Shown here in pieces: positions 16,303 through 25,874 of a stretch of DNA of 55,008 nt. Within the stretch, counting starts at the first letter, position 1; every line of letters begins with the position of its first letter. The stretch is from the NCBI GenBank assembly GCA_945831805.1, contig CAMADY010000006.1, positions 1 to 55,008 of the forward strand, written 5' to 3'. Source of the DNA: an uncultured Prevotellaceae bacterium. Its GTDB lineage: Bacteria; Bacteroidota; Bacteroidia; Bacteroidales; Bacteroidaceae. The notes below the pieces were generated by a model that worked only from the letters and a program-made list of their open reading frames with translations, searched no databases and was not told the DNA's origin. A program made the position numbers and the translations under genes.

Positions 16303-17301
16303 ATGGTAAATTACAAAGACCTCGGCCTTGTTAACACCCGTGAGATGTTCAAGCGCGCCGTTGCTGGTGGTTACGCCATCCCAGCTTTCAACTTCAACAC
16401 AATGGAGCAGATGCAGGCTATCGTTATGGCTGCAGTAGAGACAAAGTCACCTGTCATCATGCAGGTTTCAAAGGGCGCACGTAACTATGCTAACGGCACT
16501 ATCCTCCGCAACCTCGCCAAGGGTGCTGTAGAGTATGCTAAGGAACTCGGTTGCGAGAACCCGGAAATCGTACTCCACCTCGACCACGGTGACTCTTTCG
16601 AACTCTGTAAGGACTGTATCGACAACGGCTTCTCTTCTGTAATGATCGACGGTTCACACCTCCCATACGAGGAGAACGTTGCTCTCGCTAAGAAGGTTGT
16701 CGATTACGCTCACCAGTTCGACGTAACAGTAGAGGCTGAGCTCGGCGTTCTCGCTGGCGTTGAGGATGAGGTTTCGGCTGCTGAGTCAACATACACAAAG
16801 CCTGAGGAGGTTATTGACTTCGCTACACGTACCGGTTGCGACTCGCTCGCTATCTCTATCGGTACTTCACACGGCGCTCACAAGTTCACACCTGCACAGT
16901 GCACACTCGTTAACGGTGTTCTCGTTCCACCACCACTCGCATTCGACGTTCTCGCTGAGATTGAGAAGAAGCTCCCTGGATTCCCTATCGTTCTCCACGG
17001 TTCTTCTTCTGTACCACAGGAAGAGGTTGAGACAATCAACAAGTACGGTGGTAAGCTCGACGCTGCTATCGGTATTCCAGAGGAGCAGCTCCGCAAGGCT
17101 TCTGAGTCTGCTGTTTGTAAGATAAACATCGACTCTGACTCACGTCTCGCTATGACTGCTGCTGTTCGTAAGCACCTCGCTGAGCATCCTGGCGACTTCG
17201 ATCCACGTCAGTATCTCAAGCCAGCTCGTGAGAACATGAAGAAGATGTACATCCACAAGATCGTTAACGTTCTTGGCTCTGACAACAAGCTCGCTAAGTA
17301 A
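16303..17301 (+). CDS. fba: Class II fructose-1,6-bisphosphate aldolase
   Basis: 332 residues. Zinc and substrate motifs of class II aldolases are present: HLDHGDS (metal-ligand His95 and catalytic Asp94), EAELGVLAGVED, the substrate-binding GTSHGAHKF with a metal-ligand His, VLHGSSSVP with the third metal His, and KINIDSD near the end. It splits fructose-1,6-bisphosphate into glyceraldehyde-3-phosphate and dihydroxyacetone phosphate in glycolysis and runs the reverse in gluconeogenesis. Codon use is strongly skewed to a small set (GCT, CTC, AAG, TCT), unlike most neighbours, in keeping with high expression. It stands alone, divergent from the VTC operon, and is followed by a large repeat-hairpin region. 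Confidence 0.97.
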   Translation: MVNYKDLGLVNTREMFKRAVAGGYAIPAFNFNTMEQMQAIVMAAVETKSPVIMQVSKGARNYANGTILRNLAKGAVEYAKELGCENPEIVLHLDHGDSFELCKDCIDNGFSSVMIDGSHLPYEENVALAKKVVDYAHQFDVTVEAELGVLAGVEDEVSAAESTYTKPEEVIDFATRTGCDSLAISIGTSHGAHKFTPAQCTLVNGVLVPPPLAFDVLAEIEKKLPGFPIVLHGSSSVPQEEVETINKYGGKLDAAIGIPEEQLRKASESAVCKINIDSDSRLAMTAAVRKHLAEHPGDFDPRQYLKPARENMKKMYIHKIVNVLGSDNKLAK

Positions 17302-17317
17302 TCTATTCATAGGTAAT

Positions 17318-17520
17318 AGGTAAAAGGTAATAGAAAATAGGAGAATAGCTCTTTAGGTGAAACATCATCACCCAAAAGACTATTCTCCTATTACTTTTTA
17401 CCTATTCTTCTATTGCTTTTTACCTATTCTCCTATTACTTTTTACCTATTCTCCTATTGCTTTTTACCTATTCTCCTATTGCTTTTTACCTATTCCCTTT
17501 TACTTGTTACTTATTACTTT
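17318..17520. repeat. 22-bp tandem repeats with an inverted first copy, between fba and HAD genes
   Basis: From about 17380 to 17496 there are five near-identical units of 22 bp (CTATTCTCCTATTGCTTTTTAC type, with one or two changes). Just before them (17318-17348) lies an inverted copy, so 17318-17403 can fold into a long imperfect hairpin closed by an inner stem (17350-17378). The hairpin directly follows the aldolase stop and probably ends its transcript. Degenerate copies continue to the HAD stop codon at 17521. Confidence 0.85.
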
Positions 17521-18336
17521 TTACTTATTTTTAAGCACACGTGTGCTTAAAAAGTCTCCCACTCCGTCTTCCTCGTTACTCTTCGTTATGAAGTCTGCGG
17601 CGGCCTTTACGGCATCCTCCGCATTGCCCATGGCAACGCCGGTGCCAGCGAGACGTATCATGCCGATGTCGTTGTAGCTGTCACCGAACGCTATCACGTT
17701 CTCTGCCGTCATTCCCAGCTGCCTTGCCAGTTCCATCAGCGAAGGACCCTTGTCGATGTTCGGGGGAAGGAGCTCTATAAAATAAGGTGTGGAGTGCATC
17801 ACGTTCATGCGGTCGCCCAAAGCCTCCTTCATCGTGCGCTCCCAATGCGGCCTTATCTCCGGATCACCCACCATGAGGCACTTGTTAAGCGGGCGCGGCA
17901 CCTCACTTAGGAAGTCCTCTACCTTCCGTATCGCCATATTATTGTTCTTCGACGACTGGCGCACATACCTGTCGTCAGGCTTCTGCGTGTAGATATGGTC
18001 CTCGTAGTACGTCATCAGCGTCATGCCCGACAGCTCCTGAAAGTCGAGTAGGGTAGGGAGCAACGCCTCGTCGAGAGCCTTCTCTACATAGACCCTGCCC
18101 GTTTGGCAGTCCTCTATGTGCCCGCCGTTGTAGCATATCAGCATGCCGCCATACTCCGCCATACGCAGCTGCTTTGCCAATGGGCGCATGCCGTAGGGCG
18201 GACGTCCGGAAGCAAGACAGAGCCTTATGCCCTGCCTCTGCGCCTCCATCAGCACGTCGTATGTATAAGGTGTGATAACCTTCTCCTCGTTGGTCAGTGT
18301 GCCGTCCAGATCCAACGCAATCAGTTTTATGTCCAA
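17521..18336 (-). CDS. HAD-superfamily (Cof-type, IIB) sugar-phosphate phosphatase
   Basis: 271 residues, cytoplasmic. All HAD motifs are present: DLDGTLTNEE (motif I, nucleophile and acid Asp), LASGRP (motif II Ser), a Lys in DKGPSLMEL (motif III), and GDSYNDIGMI (motif IV). The region between motifs II and III holds the IIB cap. Relatives hydrolyse small phosphates such as sugar phosphates, pyridoxal phosphate or FMN; the substrate here cannot be told. The last codons run into a 26-bp perfect palindrome and the 22-bp repeat region, so the C-terminal residues (STRVLKNK) may not be conserved. Confidence 0.93.
   Translation of the reverse strand: MDIKLIALDLDGTLTNEEKVITPYTYDVLMEAQRQGIRLCLASGRPPYGMRPLAKQLRMAEYGGMLICYNGGHIEDCQTGRVYVEKALDEALLPTLLDFQELSGMTLMTYYEDHIYTQKPDDRYVRQSSKNNNMAIRKVEDFLSEVPRPLNKCLMVGDPEIRPHWERTMKEALGDRMNVMHSTPYFIELLPPNIDKGPSLMELARQLGMTAENVIAFGDSYNDIGMIRLAGTGVAMGNAEDAVKAAADFITKSNEEDGVGDFLSTRVLKNK
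17528..17553. terminator. 26-bp perfect palindrome at the end of the HAD gene
   Basis: Each half is TTTTTAAGCACAC followed by its exact reverse complement, with no loop bases. It lies inside the last codons of the HAD gene. The flanking T and A runs let it work as a bidirectional terminator between the converging fba and HAD genes; a protein-binding operator is an alternative. Confidence 0.6.
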
Positions 18337-18413
18337 GATGTCTATAAATTAAAGAATAGTTAGTGGTTTATCTGTGGTAATTAGTGTAGCCAGCGCAGCG
18401 ATAAAAAAGTCGC

Positions 18414-20786
18414 CTACAGCTTCTTGTCTTTATATATTGCGTCCCACCATGTGGAGTCGCCCTTGAGGTACTTCTCGAACCAAGCCACGATGCTGTTGAT
18501 CCACTTCTGACGCTTGAAATATTCCATGATGCCGTGGTTCTCGCCCTCCACCATGACGAGGGCGGTAGGAGTGCCGAGAAGCTTCAGTGCGGTGAACATT
18601 TGCACCGATTCCATCGGCGGAACATTGGTGTCGGCGGTGCCATGGGTGAAGAGTAGCGGAGTCTTTATCTTCTCTGCATTGAAGAGTGGCGAGCAGTCAA
18701 CATAGAGGTCCTTGCGTGTCCAAGGGTAGGAGTCCGCCATCGAGATTTCCGAATAGCTGTAACCCCAGTAGCCGTTGCCCCAATAGCTGCTGTGATCGGA
18801 TATTCCGGCGTGGGAGACACCTGCTGCGAACATATCCGTCTTCGTGAGAATCCATTGCGTGAGGAATCCTCCGTAGCTCGCACTGAGGCATCCTAACTTC
18901 TTGCTGTCGATGAAGCTGTTGTTGTTGCAGAACCATTTGGTAGCCTCTATAACATCCTGTGCCGGTCCCTCGCCTGCCGTATTCACGTGTCGTGCAGCCC
19001 ATTCCTGTCCGAAGCCGGCTGCACCGCTTGGGTTGACGATGAGCACTACGTAGCCCAAGGCATTCCAGTAATGCGCCGGATAGTGAGCACCATTTCCGAA
19101 ACGGCGGCTTGTAGGCGAACAGCCACCATAATAATGTACGAGCATAGGATATTTTGCGGTTTCATCGAAGTCTGCGGGTAGATAGACGTGTCCCGTCAGT
19201 TCGTAGCCCCGCTCACTCTTGAAGCGCCATGCACGGCATGTTCCTATCTTCACTTCGGCAAGCTCCTCGCTGTTGATATCATCTACGAGAACCGCCTTCA
19301 GGGTCTTTGTGTTGATGGCGTATGTACGGTTCGGCGTGCAGGCACCACTACCCTGAACCATCAGCATCGTGCCGTTGTCGGAGAGCGAGATGCCCGTTAT
19401 CACCTCTATCGGCTGCTTTATAGGCTCAATCTTGCGTGATGCGAGGTTTATGCGGTATAGGCTTACGCTGTCCGCCGTCTCTGCCGTGAAGTATGCGTAG
19501 CCGTCCTTGCCGTTCACCACGAATGACTTCAGCGCCGGGTCGAAATCCTTTGTCAGCGGCATCACCGCCTTCGTCTCGGTGTCAACGAGGAAAAGCTGGC
19601 GCTCGTAGTAGTTCGATATGAGAGTGTCGGGCAGAATTTTACCGATTCCATCGAATGCTTCCGCGCTGCCATCGACGAGCAATGCCTTCTTTCCAGGTAT
19701 CACTCCGATGCTGCCTATGAAGCCGTCTCTGCTGATGATGGTATCCACCTTCAGCGTCTTTGAATTCATCCTGAGTACTGACGTGAGGGATGTAGGGCGC
19801 TTCTCAAGCCTTTCCTCCGATACACCTATAAAAATATCCATTCCATCGGAACTGATGTCTATGAGCCATGTAGATTTCTTTCCGTACGTCAGAGGCTGTA
19901 TCATGCCTGTCTGAAGGTCCAGTTTGTGGAGCTGACTACGGTTGCGCCACCCCGGCTGACGGTCGCTCATGGTGAGCACCTGATATACTCCGTCCTCCTT
20001 CTTCGGACCGTTCTCACTCTCCGTCAGCACCAGATAGTCCTGCGTAGGAGCCATGACGTATCCCCAATAAGGCATGTCCTTGCACAGAATCCTCTCGTCC
20101 ATCGTCAGCGGGTCGATGCTGAGGAGCTGCTGCTTGCCCCTCACCGTGCGGGTATTCAGATAGCGGTCCTCGCGCGGCATCCACCTCTCGCCGCCCCGCA
20201 TCTTGCGCAGTTCCTTTCCTGTCTGCGCATCGATGAGGCGTGTCTGGTCCTCAATGCCGCCGTTGGTGTTATAGCGTCCACTCGTTATGAAGGCATATCT
20301 TCCGCTCGGTGAGACGGAGACGCCGCGGTAGAACGACAGTAGCATATTGTCCTGGAGCGTGAACGGCCGCTTGTCGCCGGACTTTGGCGCCAGCACCCTC
20401 ACCGCCTTGTCGCATTCTATGCCGAAAGTTACGGTGGAATCGGTCAAAAAGCGCACCTCGACGCTGTATTGTCCCGGCTGGTAGTCGCGCTTGTCGCCGA
20501 CCTCCTTGCCGTCGATAAATACCTTCGACTGCTTCGCTCCCTTCACCTTCACCTGCGCCTTGTTATAGACGCCGGTGCTGAAGGCGAAGCGTGCTATCGA
20601 CACATCGCCGTACATCGTCTTGTCATCGCTCAGCTTCACCTGCTCCGCATTGATGCTGTCGATGGCGAAAGGCTTCTGTATGGTATAAGGTCCAGCCAGC
20701 GAGTAGTCCCTGACCTCCACCTCTTCTGCACCCATCTGCATAGCGCTGCACATCGTAAGGGCTCCAAGGAAAATCTTGTTCTTCAT
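18414..20786 (-). CDS. S9 family (prolyl-oligopeptidase-like) serine peptidase
   Basis: 790 residues with a signal peptide (MKNKIFLGALTMCSAMQMGAEE). About 150 residues of N-terminal beta-rich domain precede a propeller and the C-terminal hydrolase domain. The triad is Ser637 (LSASYGGF), Asp719 (HGTADTNVPP) and His751 (GENHGIM). The first position of the nucleophile motif is Ser rather than the usual Gly. Sequence from YPMLVHYYGG on is typical of acylaminoacyl- or dipeptidyl-peptidase relatives. It should act on short peptides in the periplasm. It is divergent from putP, which fits a theme of peptide and proline use together with the DPP IV at 7580, though exact specificity is unknown. Confidence 0.93.
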   Translation of the reverse strand: MKNKIFLGALTMCSAMQMGAEEVEVRDYSLAGPYTIQKPFAIDSINAEQVKLSDDKTMYGDVSIARFAFSTGVYNKAQVKVKGAKQSKVFIDGKEVGDKRDYQPGQYSVEVRFLTDSTVTFGIECDKAVRVLAPKSGDKRPFTLQDNMLLSFYRGVSVSPSGRYAFITSGRYNTNGGIEDQTRLIDAQTGKELRKMRGGERWMPREDRYLNTRTVRGKQQLLSIDPLTMDERILCKDMPYWGYVMAPTQDYLVLTESENGPKKEDGVYQVLTMSDRQPGWRNRSQLHKLDLQTGMIQPLTYGKKSTWLIDISSDGMDIFIGVSEERLEKRPTSLTSVLRMNSKTLKVDTIISRDGFIGSIGVIPGKKALLVDGSAEAFDGIGKILPDTLISNYYERQLFLVDTETKAVMPLTKDFDPALKSFVVNGKDGYAYFTAETADSVSLYRINLASRKIEPIKQPIEVITGISLSDNGTMLMVQGSGACTPNRTYAINTKTLKAVLVDDINSEELAEVKIGTCRAWRFKSERGYELTGHVYLPADFDETAKYPMLVHYYGGCSPTSRRFGNGAHYPAHYWNALGYVVLIVNPSGAAGFGQEWAARHVNTAGEGPAQDVIEATKWFCNNNSFIDSKKLGCLSASYGGFLTQWILTKTDMFAAGVSHAGISDHSSYWGNGYWGYSYSEISMADSYPWTRKDLYVDCSPLFNAEKIKTPLLFTHGTADTNVPPMESVQMFTALKLLGTPTALVMVEGENHGIMEYFKRQKWINSIVAWFEKYLKGDSTWWDAIYKDKKL

Positions 20787-20814
20787 AATGCCTGTCTCTT
20801 TATTATTCCAGATG

Positions 20815-20846
20815 CAAAGTTACTAAAAAACTTACAATTAGTCAAT
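20815..20846 (-). promoter_or_regulatory. Probable promoter of the S9 peptidase gene
   Basis: On the minus strand TAACTTTG (plus 20815-20822) with ATTG (20843-20846) 20 bp upstream; one mismatch in the -33 box. Confidence 0.55.
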
Positions 20847-20882
20847 TATTTTGCGTTTTTTCTTTCTTTTTGTGAGATAATT

Positions 20883-20914
20883 TTTGTGTAATTCGCAAAT
20901 TTTGAGTAATTTTG
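20883..20914 (+). promoter_or_regulatory. Promoter of the sodium/proline symporter gene
   Basis: TTTG (20883-20886), exactly 20 bp, TAATTTTG (20907-20914): full consensus. It also rules out the in-frame start at 20884, which would lie in the promoter, and supports the ATG at 20956. Confidence 0.82.
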
Positions 20915-20955
20915 CACCCAATTGTGCGCATATTAACAATAACAACATTATACTT

Positions 20956-22479
20956 ATGACACAAACTTTGATTCTCACGGCATTCGTACTCTATCTCGCC
21001 GTGATGATTTACGTCGGCTATTACTTCAGCCGACAGAAGACCGGCAACTCTGCCGAGTTCTATCTTGGTGGCAGACAGCTTGGTCCTCTCGTAGCAGCAA
21101 TGAGTGCCGAGGCTTCCGACATGTCCTCATGGCTCCTCATGGGCATACCGGGCCTTGCCTTCATCACCGGTCTTGCCGATGCCTTCTGGACCGTTCTGGG
21201 TCTCGGTATCGGAACTTACCTCAACTGGCTCTTCGTCACCCGTCGCCTCCGTCGCTACACCATGCGCGTCGATGCCGTGACGATTCCGGAGTTCTTCTCG
21301 AAGCGTTTCCACGACAACCGCCACATACTCATGTGCATCTCGGCTATCGTGATCCTCATCTTCTTCGTGCCTTACACAGCGTCGGGCTTCAAGGCTGTAG
21401 GCACACTGCTGCAGTCGCTCTTCGGCTATGACTACCATGTCAGCATGATTGCCGGTGCCATCATCATCGTGGCATACACCGTAATGGGCGGTTTCATGGC
21501 AGTATCGACGACAGACCTCATCCAGAGCATCGTGATGACCATCGCCCTCGCCGTCATCGTAGTCTTCGCTACGGTACAGGCAGGCGGCATCGACACCGTC
21601 ATCTCCAACGCAGAGCAGCTGCCGGGCTACCTCTCCGTCACCTCCATATATAATATAGACGATAAGACGGCAGACCCTTACGGCTTCATCACCATCATCT
21701 CTACCATGGCATGGGGCCTCGGCTACTTCGGTATGCCACACATCCTGCTCCGCTTCATGGCAATCAAGCATGAGGAGGACATCGCCCTCTCACGCCGCAT
21801 CGCTACCGTGTGGGTGTTTATCTCCATGTTCGTAGCTATCGCCATCGGTATCATCGGCTACTCTGTAGCACAGGCCGGCATCATCCATGACTTCCAGTGC
21901 ACCAGCGATGCCGAGCGCACCATCATCGAGCTCTCCAACGTCCTCGCGCAGAATGGTGTCATCGCAGCCCTCGTAGCAGGCGTAGTGCTCGCCGGTATCC
22001 TTGCCTGCACCATGTCAACAGCCGACTCGCAGCTCCTCACCGCAGCATCGTCCTTCTCTGAGAACATCCTCCAGGACGTTCTCGGCATAAAGGTATCGCC
22101 AAAGACCTCGATGCTCGTGGCACGCCTCACCATCGTTGTCATTGCCGTCGTAGGACTCCTTCTGGCATGGGACCCGTTCAGCTCCATCTTCCAGATTGTA
22201 TCCTTCGCATGGGCAGGCTTCGGCGGAGCCTTCGGTCCGGTGATGCTCGCAGCCCTCTTCTGGCGTCGCACCACCCTCGCAGGAGCTGTTGCAGGCATGG
22301 TGTCCGGCGGTGTGATGATCTTCGTATGGAAGTTCCTCGTACGCCCTCTCGGTGGCGCATGGAACATCTACGAGCTCCTCCCAGCCTTCATCGTGGCAGC
22401 CCTCGCCATCATCATCGTCTCCCTCCTCACACCAAAGCCGTCTGACGAGATTCTCGAGGACTTCGACTACGCAAAGTAA
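20956..22479 (+). CDS. putP: Sodium/proline symporter (SSS family)
   Basis: 507 residues from the ATG at 20956. About 13 hydrophobic segments give the LeuT-like SSS fold. Signatures are FYLGGRQLGPLVAAMSAEASDMSSWL (start quoted in part: FYLGGRQLG, AMSAEASDMSSW) in TM2, the loop RRLRRYTMRVDAVTIPEFF, YTVMGGF, and CTMSTADSQLL in TM8, where Ser/Thr residues form the sodium site of PutP. It imports proline with sodium across the inner membrane. Its promoter region faces the S9 peptidase, so peptide breakdown and proline uptake may be used together (inferred). A perfect 20-bp-stem terminator follows the gene. Confidence 0.93.
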   Translation: MTQTLILTAFVLYLAVMIYVGYYFSRQKTGNSAEFYLGGRQLGPLVAAMSAEASDMSSWLLMGIPGLAFITGLADAFWTVLGLGIGTYLNWLFVTRRLRRYTMRVDAVTIPEFFSKRFHDNRHILMCISAIVILIFFVPYTASGFKAVGTLLQSLFGYDYHVSMIAGAIIIVAYTVMGGFMAVSTTDLIQSIVMTIALAVIVVFATVQAGGIDTVISNAEQLPGYLSVTSIYNIDDKTADPYGFITIISTMAWGLGYFGMPHILLRFMAIKHEEDIALSRRIATVWVFISMFVAIAIGIIGYSVAQAGIIHDFQCTSDAERTIIELSNVLAQNGVIAALVAGVVLAGILACTMSTADSQLLTAASSFSENILQDVLGIKVSPKTSMLVARLTIVVIAVVGLLLAWDPFSSIFQIVSFAWAGFGGAFGPVMLAALFWRRTTLAGAVAGMVSGGVMIFVWKFLVRPLGGAWNIYELLPAFIVAALAIIIVSLLTPKPSDEILEDFDYAK

Positions 22480-22532
22480 ATCTTTTGGGGTCGTCGCAAG
22501 TTCCTCAACAACAATAAACAAAATCAAACGGG

Positions 22533-22584
22533 AAAAATCACTTTGTCAGAAAATAATGCGTTTTTCTGACAAAGTGATTTTTTT
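22533..22584 (+). terminator. Strong intrinsic terminator after putP
   Basis: A perfect 20-bp stem (22533-22552 with 22563-22582), a 10-base loop and a T run to 22584, beginning about 50 bp after the putP stop. Confidence 0.93.
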
Positions 22585-23091
22585 GTTACCTACGGCTTCA
22601 CTCCTCATTCCAGAGAAACAGTGAAGCCGTTTTTCATGCTTCCTGTCGTCATCGTTATGCTTTCACGTTGTCATAGCTATCAAATCACAATGTAATAGCT
22701 ATGCTTTTACCTCGCAATAGCTATGCTTTTGCAACCTGAAAGCATACCTTTTACCGATGAAACCGCCTTTTTATGTGCGTTTTTGGCAGTTTTTAAAGCC
22801 TTTTTCACCATCCTTCCGACCACCTTTTTCTCGCTAATCAACCCTCTGCCGGCATATCCCTCTGGTACTCAGCCTGTTCCTCTTTTTCACGAAAATTTCG
22901 TCTGTACGCGTCCGGTTTTACGTTTCCTGATTTCTATTGCAAGGAAATCGTGCCTCTAAAAATCAAAACGTCACGAAATAGTATAAAATACTATCAAGGT
23001 GTCAAAATGTACATGTCAAAGCGGAATGTATGTCAAATCTTAACAAAAAGTTAAAATTAGTGCATTTTTCTTCAGATTCTTGTGCAGTTTC
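22585..23091. other. Long intergenic region upstream of giant gene 1
   Basis: No convincing gene. An open frame at 22723-22959 has no start context and no protein-like pattern. Around 22673-22731 there is a short repeat with a 22-bp period whose core is ATAGCTAT, the last two units continuing GCTTTT. The stretch 22980-23090 is AT-rich, as expected just upstream of a promoter. Confidence 0.6.
22673..22731. repeat. 22-bp-period degenerate repeat (ATAGCTAT core)
   Basis: The core ATAGCTAT starts at 22673, 22695 and 22717. The last two copies share about 15 bases. The core is itself a palindrome. Confidence 0.6.
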
Positions 23092-23122
23092 TTTGTTTTC
23101 TTATTGAAAATCATTAAATTCG
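23092..23122 (+). promoter_or_regulatory. Probable promoter of giant gene 1
   Basis: TTTG (23092-23095), 19 bp, TAAATTCG (23115-23122); one mismatch to TAnnTTTG. Transcription would begin around 23130, about 50 bases before the ATG at 23178. Confidence 0.6.
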
Positions 23123-23177
23123 CAAGGAATATCTCAATCCTTAATACGATAATTTGCGTTTCAAAAAATATACGATT

Positions 23178-25874
23178 ATGACACATAACCATAACGTGAC
23201 GAACAACATACTAACCAATAACGCTGGCAACACTGTCGCTACAAAACCTTGCGGCAATGACAGCGCCGCAACAATAGTAAGGAACATCCTCATGCTCCTC
23301 ATTATGCTCTGCGGCATCAATAGCGCAGCATGGGCAGACGTAACAAAGAGTATTTGGGACGGAACAGTAGCTACTGCTTTCGCTTCGGGTAAGGGTACTC
23401 AGGAAGAACCTTACGTCATCAGTACAGCACAGCAGTTCGCGTACTTCGCCCAAAACATGAACGGCAAGACGTATTATGTGAAGCTTGCAGCAAACATCGA
23501 ACTTGACCTCGATGGCACTAACCGTGTCTGGACCTACGGTCAGAATGGTGCTAACTTCAAAGGACACTTTGACGGTAACGGCTCTACCATCAGCAACATG
23601 AAGTTTGTAGCCAACGCCAACGGTAAGAGTTGGGGACTTTTTCCTAACCTTCAGGGCAGCAGTGCTACAAACCATGCAGAGATAAAGAATCTTACCATCA
23701 AGGACTTCACCATTACTACCCCTGCTACAGGTAGCTATTCAAGTGCTAACATCGGCCTCCTTGTAGGTAAGGCAAATGGTAACACAGACATTAGGAACAT
23801 CACCGTGACAGGTGGTTCTATCAAAGTAGATGTTGAGACAAAAGGTGTTTATAACGTAGCAGCCGTGGCAGGTCAGCTTGAAAAAGGAGAAAACAACATC
23901 AAGGACTGTTCCGTGTCAGATGTGAGCATCACTTCCGGCACTGCAAAGAAGATGGAATACTACGTTGGTGGTATTACGGGTAATGCCAGTAACTATGCAG
24001 TCATCACAGGCAACTCAGTAAGCTATCTCACCATCACCATTGGTGGTTATACAAACAAAAACAACATCATCGGTGGTGGACTTATTGGTAAGATAACAGG
24101 TGTCAGCTCCACTGCTGCCACGGGATTCCCTATGGGCAGGCGCTCACTGGTGCAGAAGAACACCGTCACCAGTCCTAAGATCACGATGAACGGTTATGTC
24201 GAGGGCGCAAGACTTGAACTCGGTGGTCTTATAGGATTGTTAAGTACTCATACCAACGCTTTCAACAATAAGGTTACTTCACCTGCCATCTCCATCACAA
24301 ATGACATCAAAGCGTCCTCTTACGTTGGTGGTGCTGTAGGCTACCTTGACAAACAAGCCTTCATTGATGGTGTCACCGTTGATGGTACAGGCTCTATCAC
24401 AGGTCCTACTACTGACAAGACGGTCAAGAACAATATTGCATTCTTCGTTGGAGGCTTCTTGGGTTATCAGAATTCATCTGCCGATACAAACTTCGATGCC
24501 AACAAGTTCAAGAACATCGCCGTAACAGGCATGAGCATCAACCTCGCTCACTATCTGCCGCAGAGCTCCATCAAGGACCATAAGTTCTCTGTAGGTGGTA
24601 TTGCCGGTTCTATCAACGAGCCAAAAATGTCGAAGGACTATACATGGGGGAGTATGCCAGAGAACCTTATCTTCAAGGGTGGTAAGATCTATGCACCATG
24701 GGCTTCTACCAGTCCTACTGTGTCAAACTTCAATTCCGGTGCTGCTGCTCATCAGAACATGACACCAGACGTGGTGACGACCATCGATGCCATAGAGAAG
24801 GCAAAGGTAAGCACATGGTACTATAATGACTATAAGCTCGGACTGTCTAATGAGTTCCTTGCATCAGGGAGCGTAAAGGATAATGGTGCTGCTCCTAAGC
24901 AGTTTGAGTTCCGCAAGAACTATAAACGTGAGCCTATAACCGTAGATGGTGTTCGGTATCTTTCTTTTGACAAAACACAAAATGACGACGTTCTCATCAA
25001 GTCCAACCGTTATCTGGACAGTGAGCGTGACTCCAAGACCGTGCTGTGGTGGACACAGCAGGCTAAGATGGATAAGTCAAAGGGCGACTACGCTGCCGTT
25101 ACATGCTTCACGGAAAACGAGCAGCCTATCTATCCACAGAGCGGTGCTACACCTGCTCAGGCTGGTAACCTCGTTGACTACCCTCACTACATGTACTTCT
25201 TCCAGGGTGTCAGCAATGCGACGTATGCAAGCGATACAGATGCAGGAAATATAGTAGCAGGTATCGAGGCTAACTTCACGAACAACATCGTGCCTTCTAT
25301 CGTTGTCCCAACTGTCGTTGCTGGTTCCATGTCTGCCGGCAACAGTGATGGCGGCAGTCTTGTTGGTGATGGCATTTCCGTCACCATCACCAACGATGGC
25401 GAGACAAAGCGTGGCTTTGACCACCGCACTCTCACCGTAGCCCTCAAAAAGACAGACGGCACAGCTGCCACAGGTTCATATACCTACCAGTGGTATGTTG
25501 ACGGCAAGGCCGCCGGCACAGGCCCAACCGAGAAACTCACCCCTCACTGGAAAGACGGTCAGGGCGTTACCGTCAATGTCCTCAACGGCGGAACCATCGT
25601 TGCCACGGCATCTTACGGATTGGCTCCTGGTGTGATGCACACCAGGAACAGCTATCGTGTAGATGCTGCAACAGCCGAGAAGATCCGTTCCGACTTCAAC
25701 AGTCGTGGTACAAGCGCTAACCCTTACATCATAGATTGTGAGAATGCGTTGCGACAGTTGTCATACCTCTCAACAGCGCATACCTTCACCAGTTGGGAGA
25801 CTTTATCAGCACCTGTAGCACCATACCCAACAAACCAGCCACAGGGACACTATAATCGCGCGTATTATAATTAG
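23178..25874 (+). CDS. Giant secreted repeat protein 1, N-terminal part (gene split by frameshift)
   Basis: Start chosen at the ATG at 23178; the frame stays open to a TTG at 23154, which I judge too early. The first 52 residues form a very long signal peptide: about 34 polar residues, then a hydrophobic core and the cleavage motif SAAWA/D. The export system is Sec by inference. Next come GLUG-like beta-solenoid repeats (VGGITGNAS, GGLIGKITG, LGGLIGLLS, VGGAVGYLD, VGGFLGYQN, VGGIAGSIN), with the lead-in pattern KLAANIELDLDG...FDGNGSTISN, then an Ig-like module (YTYQWYVDGKAAG). The frame stops at 25872-25874, but its natural continuation is found in the -1 frame right after (LVADIDLKNG, FQGVFDGMGRKISN). 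It is therefore the first 898 residues of the protein at 25994-41797. Role: probably surface adhesin or matrix protein, inferred from architecture. Confidence 0.85.
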   Translation: MTHNHNVTNNILTNNAGNTVATKPCGNDSAATIVRNILMLLIMLCGINSAAWADVTKSIWDGTVATAFASGKGTQEEPYVISTAQQFAYFAQNMNGKTYYVKLAANIELDLDGTNRVWTYGQNGANFKGHFDGNGSTISNMKFVANANGKSWGLFPNLQGSSATNHAEIKNLTIKDFTITTPATGSYSSANIGLLVGKANGNTDIRNITVTGGSIKVDVETKGVYNVAAVAGQLEKGENNIKDCSVSDVSITSGTAKKMEYYVGGITGNASNYAVITGNSVSYLTITIGGYTNKNNIIGGGLIGKITGVSSTAATGFPMGRRSLVQKNTVTSPKITMNGYVEGARLELGGLIGLLSTHTNAFNNKVTSPAISITNDIKASSYVGGAVGYLDKQAFIDGVTVDGTGSITGPTTDKTVKNNIAFFVGGFLGYQNSSADTNFDANKFKNIAVTGMSINLAHYLPQSSIKDHKFSVGGIAGSINEPKMSKDYTWGSMPENLIFKGGKIYAPWASTSPTVSNFNSGAAAHQNMTPDVVTTIDAIEKAKVSTWYYNDYKLGLSNEFLASGSVKDNGAAPKQFEFRKNYKREPITVDGVRYLSFDKTQNDDVLIKSNRYLDSERDSKTVLWWTQQAKMDKSKGDYAAVTCFTENEQPIYPQSGATPAQAGNLVDYPHYMYFFQGVSNATYASDTDAGNIVAGIEANFTNNIVPSIVVPTVVAGSMSAGNSDGGSLVGDGISVTITNDGETKRGFDHRTLTVALKKTDGTAATGSYTYQWYVDGKAAGTGPTEKLTPHWKDGQGVTVNVLNGGTIVATASYGLAPGVMHTRNSYRVDAATAEKIRSDFNSRGTSANPYIIDCENALRQLSYLSTAHTFTSWETLSAPVAPYPTNQPQGHYNRAYYN

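Noticed and set aside
20884..20955. Longer N-terminus for the proline symporter
   Set aside because: The in-frame start at 20884 falls inside a consensus promoter; the ATG at 20956 gives the normal PutP start.
22723..22959. Small gene upstream of giant gene 1
   Set aside because: 78 codons overlapping a repeat, low-complexity residues, and no leader or family resemblance.
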